This document shows positions 44,472 to 54,133 of a DNA stretch of 64,000 nt, piece after piece. How positions within the stretch are numbered: the first letter of the stretch is position 1; each line of letters opens with the position of its first letter. The notes beneath the pieces are model-generated. The model made no database searches and was not told the origin of the DNA. It saw nothing but the letters and a program-made list of their open reading frames with translations. The translations under genes and the position numbers were made by a program. The stretch is from an uncultured Lachnospiraceae bacterium (GTDB lineage Bacteria > Bacillota > Clostridia > Lachnospirales > Lachnospiraceae), in contig CAJUDH010000001.1 of NCBI GenBank assembly GCA_910584845.1, positions 335,877 to 399,876 of the forward strand, written 5' to 3'.

Positions 44472-46139
44472 TTATGCCTCACAGGCCATCATAATTGCCG
44501 GAATCAGCTGTTTCTTGCGGGATACTACACCCAAAAGGTTTACCGAACCGCTTTCCCCGGCATTTTCCTCCCCTGTCATATGGAAGGCAAGGCGGATCAG
44601 GTTTTCTGCGCCGTTCCCCTCACAAAGCAGCTCTGTCGATTCGGTTAAGATATTGGTCAACATGAAAAACAACATATCCACCTTATGTTCTTCTAGCATC
44701 TTTGCCAGAAAAGGCGTCATCCGCCCTTTTAAATCTGTCAACTCATCTATATTCAGCGAACTGATTTGCGCCACACCGAAAGATATTTTCCCTGCGCTGA
44801 ACCGTTTAAAATCCTGGTAAAAGATTTCCTGGTCACTTTTCCCTTTCAGGTTACTTCCTGCGGCAAACATTTCCCCCGCATATTTCTCAATCTCCACGCC
44901 GGCAATATCCGCCAACGCCAAAGCCGCCCTGCGGTCCACCTCCGTACAGGTAGGCGAACGGAACAAAAGAGTATCGGAAACTATGGCGCTGCACAGCAGC
45001 CCTGCCGTCTGCCGGTCTATCTCCACCTTATTTTCCTGATACATCTGATAAATAATCGTCCCCGTGCAGCCTAAAGGCTGGTTGCGGAAAAATACCGGGG
45101 ATATTGTCTCCACCGTCCCCAGCTTATGGTGGTCAATAATTTCCAAAATTTCTGCATTCTCAATCCCTTCCACTGCCTGGTTCTTTTCATTGTGGTCCAC
45201 CAAGATAATCGGTTTCCCTTTGGCGCCCAGCAAATTCCTCCGGGAAATCATCCCTTTATACTTCCCGTTTTTATCTAAAACCGGGAAATCCCGGTGCCGT
45301 TTGCTGGCCATCACTTCTTTAATTTCATCAATATAATCGGTCTCCTCAAACGTTATCAGTTTATCCGTCCTCATAAAATAGCTGATGGGCATACTTTGGT
45401 TAATCAACCGGGCTGCGGTATAAGTGTCATAAGGGGTGGTAAGGACTGTACAGCCTTTTTCCTGGGCCAGTTTGCAGATGGTCTTGGACGCCCCCGCCCC
45501 TTCACACACAATCAGGCAATCCGCCTCCATCTCGATGGCGCAGAGCTGGGATTCATACCGGTTGCCCAAAATAACAAGGTCATGGGGGGTAATATAAAAT
45601 TCCATAATATCAGGGTTAGCCGCAGCAACCAGCACCTTTCCCTGCTCAAAATACGCATCTGCGTCCCCCACCATCAAAGCCCCTTCTAATGTTTCAATTA
45701 TATTGCTGTACTTGGTCTTTGCCTTGGCCATAATTCCGCTGTCATACACATTCATATAAGAATTGGTAATATCGCCGACGGTAATGAGCCCCTCTAACAC
45801 ACCGTCCTCGCTGACCGCGGGAAGGGTCACAACATTCGCTTTTTGCATTAAATTCCATGCACTTTTCAGGGATATCCCCCGGTTGACCCCCTTTGTCTCC
45901 CGAATTTCAATGTCCCTTACCTGGGTTTTTACATCTTCCACCAGCCGCGGGGCCTCCACCCCAAAATAATCTAATACAAACCGGGTTTCCCCGTTGATCT
46001 GCCCCGCCCTCCTTGGCTCATATTCCCCCCCTGTCATTTCCTTTTTTAGCCTGGCATAGCAAATGGCGGAACATATGGAATCTGTGTCCGGATTTTTATG
46101 GCCCACAACCATAGCCTTCCTCTTTCGCTCCTCTAGCAT
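44472..46139 (-). CDS. Manganese-dependent inorganic pyrophosphatase with CBS and DRTGG insert
   Basis: A 555-residue family II pyrophosphatase (DHH/DHHA2). Motifs: GHKNPDTDSICSAI (~14-27), VDHNEKNQAVEGIENAEILE with IIDHHKLG, and the C-terminal DHHA2 region (LKGRMTPFLAKMLEE). A regulatory insert between the first DHH motifs carries two CBS units (VVTLPAVSEDGVLEGLITVGDI..., DFPVLDKNGKYKGMISRRNLL) flanking a DRTGG domain. Insert proteins of this kind respond to adenine nucleotides and Ap4A. The ATG at 46139 has aggaggg before it. Confidence 0.92.
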   Translation of the reverse strand: MLEERKRKAMVVGHKNPDTDSICSAICYARLKKEMTGGEYEPRRAGQINGETRFVLDYFGVEAPRLVEDVKTQVRDIEIRETKGVNRGISLKSAWNLMQKANVVTLPAVSEDGVLEGLITVGDITNSYMNVYDSGIMAKAKTKYSNIIETLEGALMVGDADAYFEQGKVLVAAANPDIMEFYITPHDLVILGNRYESQLCAIEMEADCLIVCEGAGASKTICKLAQEKGCTVLTTPYDTYTAARLINQSMPISYFMRTDKLITFEETDYIDEIKEVMASKRHRDFPVLDKNGKYKGMISRRNLLGAKGKPIILVDHNEKNQAVEGIENAEILEIIDHHKLGTVETISPVFFRNQPLGCTGTIIYQMYQENKVEIDRQTAGLLCSAIVSDTLLFRSPTCTEVDRRAALALADIAGVEIEKYAGEMFAAGSNLKGKSDQEIFYQDFKRFSAGKISFGVAQISSLNIDELTDLKGRMTPFLAKMLEEHKVDMLFFMLTNILTESTELLCEGNGAENLIRLAFHMTGEENAGESGSVNLLGVVSRKKQLIPAIMMACEA

Positions 46140-46621
46140 AATTCCCTCCTTATTTATTATGTACTCCCAAAATCTCCCCTGTTGCGGAAAAACGTTTGTG
46201 CTTCCGGAACCTGCAGCGCCCAAAATCCAGGGGATTATAGAAGATATTATAATAGATTCCCGTTTAGAATGGAAGAAGGAATTCAGATTTTGTAAAGTTA
46301 CAATCTATTCATACCAAGTTCATATTTTATTCACATGTATTTTTTATACTATTTACATAGAAACACAAAAAAACATTTTAGCTTAATAGTCAAATTGCAC
46401 ATAGATTTTTCATAATTACCCCGGTTGGACGAAAGTCCTCCGGGGTCTCCTCATTTCGGCATTTCTACACCAAACCCCGGCAAAAACTTTCCATTCCCTG
46501 GAGGGATCCGCAAATCATAGCCAATTTTGCCACAAACCTCCTAGTTATTTTCCAAGAAATATGTGCTATGATACTTTTGTAACATATTTGTAATATTTTT
46601 GAAACAAAAGGAGGAAATGCC
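46140..46621. other. Divergent intergenic region with a GNRA-loop hairpin
   Basis: No gene seen. It holds promoters for the pyrophosphatase (minus) and the CAP protein (plus; a TATGAT at 46567-46572 with a weak -35, then aaaggagg before the ATG). At 46419-46445 is a stable hairpin (ccccgg-ggac-gaaa-gtcc-ccgggg) closed by a GAAA tetraloop, without a T run. It may be an RNA leader element or a processing site; it does not match a riboswitch class I know. Confidence 0.45.
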
Positions 46622-47341
46622 ATGAAGAAATTTTCATTTTATGCTTGTACCGCTGCCACTGTCCTATTTGCCGGATCCTTTGCAACTGCTGCCCATGGGG
46701 CCACTGTCGATACATATAATTTTCCCGGGGGGAAAGCTGTCATCATTGGCGGCGGCAGCTGTAACGGAAACTTTGGCGGCGGAAATTCAGATGGCTGGCA
46801 AACTATCCTCGGGCAGCTTCAGGGAAATTTAGGCGGGGGATGTTTCAACTTCCCTAATACCACCCAGCCTGGCGGAAGCCAGCAGCCTGACATGCCTTCT
46901 TCCCCTGACGCCGGCCCCATAACGCCGGACGAAGAAGACCCCGGGCAATCCGGTTCCATAAGCCAAAGTGAATATGCCGCCCAAGTAGTAAAGCTGGTCA
47001 ACGAGGAACGGTCGAAAGCAGGTTTAAAACCCCTTTCAGTCAACACAATAGCGGAAAAAGCCGCGTCTGTCCGGGTGAAAGAACTGGAAAAATCTTTTTC
47101 CCATACCCGCCCTAACGGAAGCGACTTTTCCACAGCCCTCAAGGCTGCCGGTATAAATTATCAATCTGCTGGGGAAAATATCGCATATGGACAGAGAACC
47201 CCTGCAATTGTCATGAAAGATTGGATGAACAGCCCTGGCCACAAAGCCAACATTTTAGGCAGCCAATATACTTCTATCGCCGTAAGCCATTATCAGAATA
47301 CCGCCGGAGTGGATTATTGGGAACAGCTCTTTATCCGATAA
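46622..47341 (+). CDS. Secreted CAP domain protein (YkwD-like)
   Basis: A 239-residue exported protein: signal peptide (~1-26, cleavage after AHGA), a Gly-rich stretch, a Pro/Ser/Glu linker (~80-115) and a CAP (SCP/PR-1) domain (~118-239). Domain marks are VVKLVNEERSKAGLKPLSV, KSFSHTRPNG, SAGENIAYG and MNSPGHKANIL. Bacterial YkwD-type proteins are common in spore formers and Lachnospiraceae; their activity is unsettled. Strong ribosome site; stands alone. Confidence 0.92.
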   Translation: MKKFSFYACTAATVLFAGSFATAAHGATVDTYNFPGGKAVIIGGGSCNGNFGGGNSDGWQTILGQLQGNLGGGCFNFPNTTQPGGSQQPDMPSSPDAGPITPDEEDPGQSGSISQSEYAAQVVKLVNEERSKAGLKPLSVNTIAEKAASVRVKELEKSFSHTRPNGSDFSTALKAAGINYQSAGENIAYGQRTPAIVMKDWMNSPGHKANILGSQYTSIAVSHYQNTAGVDYWEQLFIR

Positions 47342-47476
47342 ATGGCAGGTTATCATCCGGAAGTTATTGACATAGCCCATAGCCGTGCCTATAATAATAA
47401 ATACGAAGCAACAATAAGGGGCGATTTTGTGTCGCCCCTTTTACTTTCAGGAAGGCATATCCTGGCAGGAGGGAAT

Positions 47477-48454
47477 ATGGATTATTCTTATGAAATAACA
47501 AATCGAGGGGTACGAATCCAACGGGTAAACAGCCCCATGCCTTGTGTGGCAGTCCCGGAAGAGGTCGAAGGGTACCCGGTAACTGAGCTGGGGCCTTACG
47601 CCTTATCCGGCACTTTGGTTGAAGAGCTGTATCTTCCCTCCCATTTAAAAAAAATAGGGGCTTACGCGTTTTACAACTGTGAAAAGCTGCGGCACCTGTC
47701 CTGTTACGGACGGGCCGTTGACCTGGGGGCAGGTCTATTTGCCGGAACCGGCAGTTTGGAGTCTCTAGACATTACATTATTTGACGGGGAAAAATCTTGC
47801 CTGAAGGAATTGCTCTCTGAGTTGAGGCAAACCTTACGGGTAAGGGTGCACCAAAGCCAAACTAAAGAAGCCCGGCTGATTTTCCCTGAATATTTTGAAG
47901 AATCTGTGGAAAATACCCCTGCCCGGATTTTGTTTGTTGAAACCCATGGATGCGGCCATCGGTACCGGTACTGCTTCGTCCAATCCCAATTTCAATATTC
48001 CATGTATGACGGGCTGTTTCCTCATATAATCGTGCAGGAACCAGAACCTCTGGTGACAGAATTAGCCCTGGGCCGCCTTCAATACCCCCTTGGGTTATCT
48101 CCGGACCATGAACAAATGTACCGGGGCTATGTGGCAGAACACTGGAAAACGGCTGGTTTTCTGCTTATCTGTGCCAACCGGCCAAACCGGAGCCAATCCA
48201 GCAACCTGGAGGCAGGGGGCATCCCCTGGCTGGTTCAAAATATTTTGCAGCCCCATCCCTTGGATGGGGGGGATACATGCTTTCCGGAGGCTTTTGCCGT
48301 GCAGCTCCATGAACTGGCCTGCTTCGCCCAAAAATCCAACGATACGGAAACCGTCAGTTGGATTATGGACTACCGCCATAAGCTGCATATCCATGATATA
48401 CACCAAAAAGGAGGCCAACCGCAGGTAAAGCCAACACGCCGTTTTTCATTATAA
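47477..48454 (+). CDS. Leucine-rich repeat protein at the head of a VWA-MoxR operon
   Basis: A 325-residue cytoplasmic protein. Residues ~1-105 are BspA-type leucine-rich repeats (VPEEVEGYPVTELGPYALSG, LYLPSHLKKIGAYAFYNCEKLRHL). The rest (~110-325) is not a family I recognise; it contains ARILFVETHGCGHRYRYCF and a helical C-terminus. The ATG at 47477 follows ggcaggaggg; the open frame from 47342 is upstream sequence. The VWA gene begins 13 bases after its stop, so the three genes are one unit. BspA repeats are usually on secreted adhesins; here no signal peptide is seen. Confidence 0.75.
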   Translation: MDYSYEITNRGVRIQRVNSPMPCVAVPEEVEGYPVTELGPYALSGTLVEELYLPSHLKKIGAYAFYNCEKLRHLSCYGRAVDLGAGLFAGTGSLESLDITLFDGEKSCLKELLSELRQTLRVRVHQSQTKEARLIFPEYFEESVENTPARILFVETHGCGHRYRYCFVQSQFQYSMYDGLFPHIIVQEPEPLVTELALGRLQYPLGLSPDHEQMYRGYVAEHWKTAGFLLICANRPNRSQSSNLEAGGIPWLVQNILQPHPLDGGDTCFPEAFAVQLHELACFAQKSNDTETVSWIMDYRHKLHIHDIHQKGGQPQVKPTRRFSL

Positions 48455-48467
48455 AAAGGGGGCAAGA

Positions 48468-49802
48468 ATGACTGATCCCATAAGGCATCGACAACTGGAA
48501 GAATGGAACCTGGTTCAGCTCTGTACCCGGATCCTTAACAATGCCAAGAACGAATTGTACCTGAACATGCACTATTTGGACGTATCGTTAAGCAGCCTGG
48601 GGTACGAAGCAGACCTGGCTTGCCGTGGGCTGGGCACTGACGGGTTTTTTATTTATTACCATCCGGAATATCTTGGCCGCCTGTTTCAGCAGGGGCGGAC
48701 CCTGGTGAACCGCAGTTATCTGCATATGGTTTTCCACTGCCTGTTCTGCCATCCGGACAGCCAAGGGCCCCGGAACGATACCCTATGGCATCTGTCCTGT
48801 GATATTGCTGTGGAATCCATAATAGACGGGCTGTACCTGCCATGTGTCCACAGTCCTTGTAGCCTTTACCGGCAGGATTGGTATGGACGGTTGAAAAAAC
48901 AGCTTTTGGTATTAAATGCAGAAGGCATTTACCATGCCTTGCAAAAAATGCCCCTTACCCAACAGCAAAAGGAACGGTTGAATGCAGAGTTCCACATAGA
49001 TGACCACCAATACTGGAAACTGCCAAAAGATTCCCCGAAAACTGCCGCAACCCGCCAGAACCTATGGAAGCAAAACCGAGAGAAAATGCAGACAGAAATG
49101 GAAACCCTGGGCACCCAACAAGAGGAAGAATCCAAAAACCTCCTGGAACAAGTGCAAGTAGAAAATCGGGAGCGATATGATTATAAACAGTTTTTGCGGA
49201 GATTCTCCGTATTAAAAGAAGAGGCACAGGTTGATCAAGATTCTTACGATTATGTTTTTTATACTTATGGCCTTTCTCTTTATGGCAACATGCCTTTGGT
49301 AGAGCCTTTGGAATCACGGGAAGTCAGCCGTATCGAAGATTTTGTCATCGTGGTGGACACTTCCATGTCCTGTTCTGGGGAGCTGGTACGGCGCTTCCTG
49401 GAAGAAACTTACAACGTGTTGTGCCAATCGGAAACGTATTTCCGCAAAACCAATATCCATATTATCCAATGCGACGAAGACGTACGGCAAGACCGGAAAA
49501 TCACGTGCAGGGAGGAAATGGAGGCATACATGAAGGATTTTACCCTGATCGGCCAGGGAGGGACTGACTTCCGCCCTGCTTTTGAATATGTGGACCAATT
49601 AATGAACCAGGGGGCTTTTCACCAGCTTAAAGGGCTTTTATATTTTACCGACGGACTGGGCATCTATCCTGTCAAACCGCCCGTTTATGATACTGCCTTT
49701 GTGTTCATTCCAGACCAGTACACGGACATCTCGGTCCCTCCCTGGGCCATAAAATTAATCCTGGAGCCAGAACAGCTATACCCAAACGGCAGGAGGCCGT
49801 AA
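48468..49802 (+). CDS. VWA-like protein with metallopeptidase-like N-terminus (DUF2201 type)
   Basis: A 444-residue cytoplasmic protein. The C-terminal VWA-like domain (~285-435) has the metal-ion site DTSMS (VVDTSMSCSG, ~296) and GQGGTDFRPAF (~363). The N-terminal domain (~15-200) resembles the putative metallopeptidase part of the family, with a histidine cluster (HMVFHCLFCH, ~86-95) instead of a perfect HExxH. A charged coiled-coil linker (~190-245) joins them. It is 5 bases from the MoxR ATPase gene; MoxR-VWA pairs act as chaperone or assembly machines, the VWA part binding client and ATPase. Confidence 0.85.
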   Translation: MTDPIRHRQLEEWNLVQLCTRILNNAKNELYLNMHYLDVSLSSLGYEADLACRGLGTDGFFIYYHPEYLGRLFQQGRTLVNRSYLHMVFHCLFCHPDSQGPRNDTLWHLSCDIAVESIIDGLYLPCVHSPCSLYRQDWYGRLKKQLLVLNAEGIYHALQKMPLTQQQKERLNAEFHIDDHQYWKLPKDSPKTAATRQNLWKQNREKMQTEMETLGTQQEEESKNLLEQVQVENRERYDYKQFLRRFSVLKEEAQVDQDSYDYVFYTYGLSLYGNMPLVEPLESREVSRIEDFVIVVDTSMSCSGELVRRFLEETYNVLCQSETYFRKTNIHIIQCDEDVRQDRKITCREEMEAYMKDFTLIGQGGTDFRPAFEYVDQLMNQGAFHQLKGLLYFTDGLGIYPVKPPVYDTAFVFIPDQYTDISVPPWAIKLILEPEQLYPNGRRP

Positions 49803-49807
49803 ACCAT

Positions 49808-51319
49808 ATGAATATCAAACGTGCAAAACAAGAAATCAAAGATACCATCCAGGCATATCTGGAACGGGACAGCTATGGCGCTTACCGGATCCCTTCTATC
49901 CGCCAGCGCCCCATCCTGCTCATTGGGCCTCCCGGGGTGGGGAAAACTCAGATTATGGAGCAAATATCCCAAGAATGCCAGGTGGGCCTGGTAGCCTATA
50001 CCATTACCCACCATACCCGGCAAAGCGCTATCGGGCTGCCTTATATAAAAAAAGAACGATATGGCGGCCAGGAATATTCCGTAACCGAGTATACGATGAG
50101 TGAAATCGTGGCGGCTGTTTATGAGAAAATACGTCTAACGGATAAAGAAGAAGGCATATTATTCATTGATGAAATTAACTGCGTATCGGAAACTTTAGCG
50201 CCGACTATGCTCCAATTCCTGCAGAAAAAAAGTTTCGGCGCCCACAAAATACCAGAAGGATGGATTATTGTGGCCGCCGGCAACCCGCCTGAGTACAATA
50301 AATCCGTTAAGGATTTTGACCTAGTAACCCTGGACCGGATCCGGAAAATGGATATTGAACCGGATTACCAGGCCTGGAAAGAATATGCATTGCAGGCCAA
50401 TATCCACCCGGCAGTCTGCTCTTACCTGGACCTGCGCCAGCAAAATTTTTGCCGCCTGGAAACCACTGTGGACGGAAAACGTTTCGCCACGCCCCGGGGA
50501 TGGGAAGATTTATCCCATTTGATCCAAATATATGAACGCCTGAACCTGCCCATGGACCGGGAATTAATACAAGAATATATCCAGTTCCCTTTAATTGCCC
50601 GGGATTTTGCCAATTATCTGGAGCTTTACCACAAATACCAGAATCATTACCAAGTAGGGGAAATATTGGAAGGGAGAGTCCGGCCCGGCTTACTTGAAAG
50701 GCTGGAACGGTCACCTTTTGACGAACGTATCAGCGTGGTAAGCCTCTTGCTTTCCGGGCTGAATCAACAATTCCGCGCGCTTTGGCATAGGGAAGGCGTC
50801 TTAGAACTCCGGATGAAAAAGCTGAAAAGCCTACATGGGGACGGAACCTTTGACGGCAGCCCTTTTGCTGCTTTGGAATCCTTTTCCCGTATGTCGGGAT
50901 CTTTCCGCGCCCATTGGGAAAAGCAGCAGGAAAACGGCCTTCTTTCGCCTGCAGAACTACGAAAACATCAAGACGTCTCCTTAAGCCTAGAGCAAAACCT
51001 CCAGTTATTAGAAGAGGAAAACTATTCTACTGCTTCCCAAGTTTGGGAAAAGATACAAAAGCTTTTTGAAGCTGATAGTGATTCTTATGAATTGCTGGCA
51101 GAGAAAACCGGCCAACAGTTGGAACATGCCTTTGACTTTATGGAAGCTGCTTTTGCCAACGGGCAGGAAATGGTCCTTTTTGTCACAAACTTAAATTCCG
51201 GCTATTTCAGCCTGCACTTTTTGCAGGATTATGACTGCGCAAGGTATTATCAATACAATAAAAATTTGCTGTTTTCGGAAGAAGAGCAGGAAATCCGGGA
51301 AAAGTTAAATAATCTATAA
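49808..51319 (+). CDS. MoxR-family AAA+ ATPase
   Basis: A 503-residue AAA+ protein. Walker A GPPGVGKT (40-47), Walker B ILFIDEIN (~118), sensor 1 in VAAGNPPEYN and arginine-finger region LVTLDRIRKMDI are clear. The C-terminal ~230 residues are long for MoxR (usual total ~330) and are helical, unlike known lid domains. Ribosome function is coupled with the VWA gene (5-base gap). Together with VWA and LRR genes it likely remodels or activates a protein complex; the client is unknown. Confidence 0.88.
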   Translation: MNIKRAKQEIKDTIQAYLERDSYGAYRIPSIRQRPILLIGPPGVGKTQIMEQISQECQVGLVAYTITHHTRQSAIGLPYIKKERYGGQEYSVTEYTMSEIVAAVYEKIRLTDKEEGILFIDEINCVSETLAPTMLQFLQKKSFGAHKIPEGWIIVAAGNPPEYNKSVKDFDLVTLDRIRKMDIEPDYQAWKEYALQANIHPAVCSYLDLRQQNFCRLETTVDGKRFATPRGWEDLSHLIQIYERLNLPMDRELIQEYIQFPLIARDFANYLELYHKYQNHYQVGEILEGRVRPGLLERLERSPFDERISVVSLLLSGLNQQFRALWHREGVLELRMKKLKSLHGDGTFDGSPFAALESFSRMSGSFRAHWEKQQENGLLSPAELRKHQDVSLSLEQNLQLLEEENYSTASQVWEKIQKLFEADSDSYELLAEKTGQQLEHAFDFMEAAFANGQEMVLFVTNLNSGYFSLHFLQDYDCARYYQYNKNLLFSEEEQEIREKLNNL

Positions 51320-51507
51320 AACGTTAATTCCCTGCCCGGCAGGCAACGCTACCGGTCAGCCATGCCGCCGCAGGGCCTTTCCTAAGGCTATTAAGGCACT
51401 GCCTTGCCACTGAAAATTGGACTTGTGGCTTTTGGCTGTATTCAAATGGCAGCAATATTCCCACTAACCGCAGTGCCCTAAGGGCTTACGGTAATTATGG
51501 AGGAATT
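51320..51507. other. Intergenic region with short hairpins
   Basis: No gene seen. Contains small stems, for example gccctaagggc at ~51475 and ctaaggctattaagg near 51385. It separates the MoxR operon from the MscS gene, so it should include a terminator and a promoter, but neither is clear. Confidence 0.4.
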
Positions 51508-52410
51508 ATGCAAAGTTTAACGAACCTATTACAATGGACTAACGACCTTTTGGTGTTGGAACCTAATTGGTTTTTGCAGGCCCTCAAGGGCTGGACGCCA
51601 AATCTAGAAGAATTTCTATGCCAGATCCTGATTGCTTTGCTTATTGTTTTTATTGGGATACGTTTAACCCGTATCCTCCTGAAAATCCTCAATAAAACGT
51701 TCCTACAAATGAAGATCGACCCAAACGTGAGCAAATTTCTGCTCATCCTGTCGCAGGCTTTTATGTATGTCCTGGTGTTTTTCATTGCGGCAGACAATAT
51801 GGGGATACCTTCCACTTCCATCATCGCCATATTAGGCTCTGCCGGCTTGGCTGTGGGCCTGTCCTTAAAAGAAAGCCTGTCCAATGTAGCCGGGGGGATT
51901 TTAATCCTGTTAACCCGGCCCTTCGTTGAACAAGACTATATTTTATGCAATGATGTGCAAGGGACGGTACATAGCATCGGGCTGGTCTACACAACTTTAG
52001 ACACCGTAGACAATCAAAGGGTTATTATACCTAACGGAACCATAGCCAACGCCACGGTAATCAATACAACAGCCGAAGATAAGCGGCAACTGGATCTGGA
52101 AATCCCTGTAGATTACGCTTCTGACCTTCGAAAGGCCAAGGAAATCCTCCAGGAAATCCTTTCCTCCCATCCTAAAGTGATAAAAGAAGAAAAAACTTTA
52201 GTATTTGTAAAGGATTTGGGGGACAACGCGGTTATCTTGGGGATGCGGGGCTGGATCAAAACTTCGGACTACTGGACCACCCGGTGGGAAATCATCGAAT
52301 CCGTTAAACTGCGGTTGGATGAAGGAGACATCAAAATCCCGGTAATGCAAATAGAAATAAGCATGAAAACAACCCCTGGCGAATCCGGCACAACAGGCTT
52401 ACCCTTATAG
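51508..52410 (+). CDS. mscS: Small-conductance mechanosensitive channel (MscS)
   Basis: A 300-residue MscS/YggB-type channel that releases solutes during osmotic downshock. Three membrane helices (FLCQILIALLIVFIGIRLT, LLILSQAFMYVLVFFIAA, TSIIAILGSAGLAVGLSLKESLSNVAGGILILLTRPF); the last is the pore helix with the Gly/Ala pattern. The beta domain (GTVHSIGLVYTTLDTVDNQRVIIPNGTI) and cytoplasmic alpha/beta vestibule follow. Length is typical. Ribosome site ggagg before ATG. Confidence 0.93.
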   Translation: MQSLTNLLQWTNDLLVLEPNWFLQALKGWTPNLEEFLCQILIALLIVFIGIRLTRILLKILNKTFLQMKIDPNVSKFLLILSQAFMYVLVFFIAADNMGIPSTSIIAILGSAGLAVGLSLKESLSNVAGGILILLTRPFVEQDYILCNDVQGTVHSIGLVYTTLDTVDNQRVIIPNGTIANATVINTTAEDKRQLDLEIPVDYASDLRKAKEILQEILSSHPKVIKEEKTLVFVKDLGDNAVILGMRGWIKTSDYWTTRWEIIESVKLRLDEGDIKIPVMQIEISMKTTPGESGTTGLPL

Positions 52411-52588
52411 GCCCTTTTCGTTAGGTTAACCAATGCAGTTAGCCAGAACACTTTTTTACCATTATTTTAAAACCCCGTATCATTTATTTAAGCCTTCAAT
52501 GCAGTTCTGCCTGATCCAAGGAAATGATCGGGGTAATATATTAATCGGATGTTATTACTTTACACAAATATAGAAAACGGAGAAAACC

Positions 52589-53851
52589 ATGGAAAAAAAG
52601 AAAATGATTAAAGTATTGGAGCAAGTCACTTATCTTCCCAATGTACATTCTTTAGGGGTTATAGGGGATCCTGGGTGCGAAGGTTTAGGGACTTATAACA
52701 TGAAAGTTTACGCAGGCGCGTTAGAAGAAAGCAGCAAAGATGATATAACCCTGGTCGTCGGCGACTTGGTTCCAATAGGGTCAAATTACCATTATCAAAT
52801 GATCCAGGATATGACGGAAACCTTGGCTGGCAATGATGTCTACTCCCTTAGGGGGAACCATGACACAGGGGCTTACGAGGAATATTTCGGCCTGAAAAAT
52901 TACGCTCTGCTAATGGATAATTTTTCCATAGTTGTATTGGATAACGCCCTCCGCGTTTTTGAGGAAGAAGGCCTTAACCTTCTGTCCCAGATCCTTGCAA
53001 AGGAAGAAGTAAAACAGGTAATTATAGCCTTCCACATTCCCATTCCAAACCATTTTATTTTAAATTGTGTCTCCGGGGAAGAATTTTCACATTTGCAGGC
53101 AGCTTATAAGCCCTGGAAGGACAAGGTAAAATATTTCCTCTGTGGCCATGTCCATTCACGTTTTGTCGATGAAATCGACGGGATCCCCTTAATCTGCACA
53201 GGCGGCGGCGGGGCCATGATTGAAGATGTGTCAAAAGATATCCGGGCCTGTGATATTGAACACCATATTGTCCATTTTTATGAAGAAAACAACCGGTTAA
53301 AATACCGGATTTCCAATCTTGCCGACGATTGCTATAACCGTGAACGTAAAGAAACGGTCTTAAAGCAAAATCTAATGGAAGCAGTGCAAGGCGAATTAAT
53401 GGCCCATTTCAAGTACCTTATGTTTGCCGACCGGGCAAAACGGCGGGGATTGGAACATATTTCCAACCTTTTCCGCGCCCTTGCCGCCTCAGAATATTAT
53501 CACGCACGAAACTTTTATTCGGTCCTGGACAGGCCCGGCCCTTTTAAGGAAACCATAAGTACTTTTATTCCTGGTGAAGAATTTGAATATAGGCATTTGT
53601 ACGAAATGCTTGCCAAATATGCTATGGAACATCAATGCCCTCTTGCCCAACAAGCTTATTCCAGTGCCGCCATAGCGGAAGAAGAGCATGCATCACTGTT
53701 AAAACAGGCCATGGAAATGGAAGGATTTAACAAAAACACGATACATGTCTGCCCCATATGCGGCCATGTAATGCCTGGTGAATCTGTCCCGGAACGTTGT
53801 CCTGTATGCGGCGGACCTAAAAAACAATTTGAATCCTACAAAACTAATTAG
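52589..53851 (+). CDS. Fusion of calcineurin-like metallophosphoesterase and rubrerythrin
   Basis: A 420-residue three-part protein. Residues ~20-245 are a calcineurin-like phosphoesterase (GDLV 58-61, GNHD 89-92, His149, GHVH 186-189); the first motif DxH reads DPG at 27-29, so one metal ligand may be missing. Residues ~255-375 are a ferritin-like diiron domain (Glu269, SEYYHA at 301-306, AIAEEEHASL at 361-370). Residues 385-415 are a rubredoxin-type iron site (CPICG 388-392, CPVCG 404-408). Rubrerythrins reduce peroxide in anaerobes. Fusion to a phosphoesterase is unusual; it may act on a phosphorylated oxidative-stress signal (inference). It is monocistronic. Confidence 0.87.
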   Translation: MEKKKMIKVLEQVTYLPNVHSLGVIGDPGCEGLGTYNMKVYAGALEESSKDDITLVVGDLVPIGSNYHYQMIQDMTETLAGNDVYSLRGNHDTGAYEEYFGLKNYALLMDNFSIVVLDNALRVFEEEGLNLLSQILAKEEVKQVIIAFHIPIPNHFILNCVSGEEFSHLQAAYKPWKDKVKYFLCGHVHSRFVDEIDGIPLICTGGGGAMIEDVSKDIRACDIEHHIVHFYEENNRLKYRISNLADDCYNRERKETVLKQNLMEAVQGELMAHFKYLMFADRAKRRGLEHISNLFRALAASEYYHARNFYSVLDRPGPFKETISTFIPGEEFEYRHLYEMLAKYAMEHQCPLAQQAYSSAAIAEEEHASLLKQAMEMEGFNKNTIHVCPICGHVMPGESVPERCPVCGGPKKQFESYKTN

Positions 53852-54133
53852 CAATTTACGGCTTCTGCCCTTATACAAAAATAGCATAAAAGGTAGAAGG
53901 TTCCAGAAACCACTTGGCCATATTTGCAAGGCATAGGCCAATAATACGTTCCGATCCTCCCCTCCGTGTGTCCCCATATCTACGGAGGGTATTCTAATGA
54001 ATGCAGTTTATCCGTCTCCCCTGCCAATCGGTTTTAAAAAGTATAATAGATTCTAGCCGGTTTGAAAATGAGTGTTTTCATCAAAAAAGGCCGGAATCCC
54101 TGAAACATCAGGATTCCAGCCTTTTAAAATAAG
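53852..54133. other. Intergenic region with terminators bordering the island
   Basis: No gene seen. A weak hairpin at 53961-53988 (cctccgt/acggagg) may end the fusion gene. A second, stronger hairpin belongs to the tRNA-Cys fragment of the island edge. TATAAT-like sequence at ~54044 has no gene behind it. Confidence 0.45.
54085..54126 (-). terminator. Displaced tRNA-Cys terminator, left copy
   Basis: A hairpin (aaggc-cggaatccctga with tca-ggattcc-agcctt) lying directly downstream of the minus-strand tRNA-Cys fragment at 54134-54177. The right tRNA fragment has a related terminator at the same place, so this one was carried along as part of the tRNA gene end. Confidence 0.7.
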
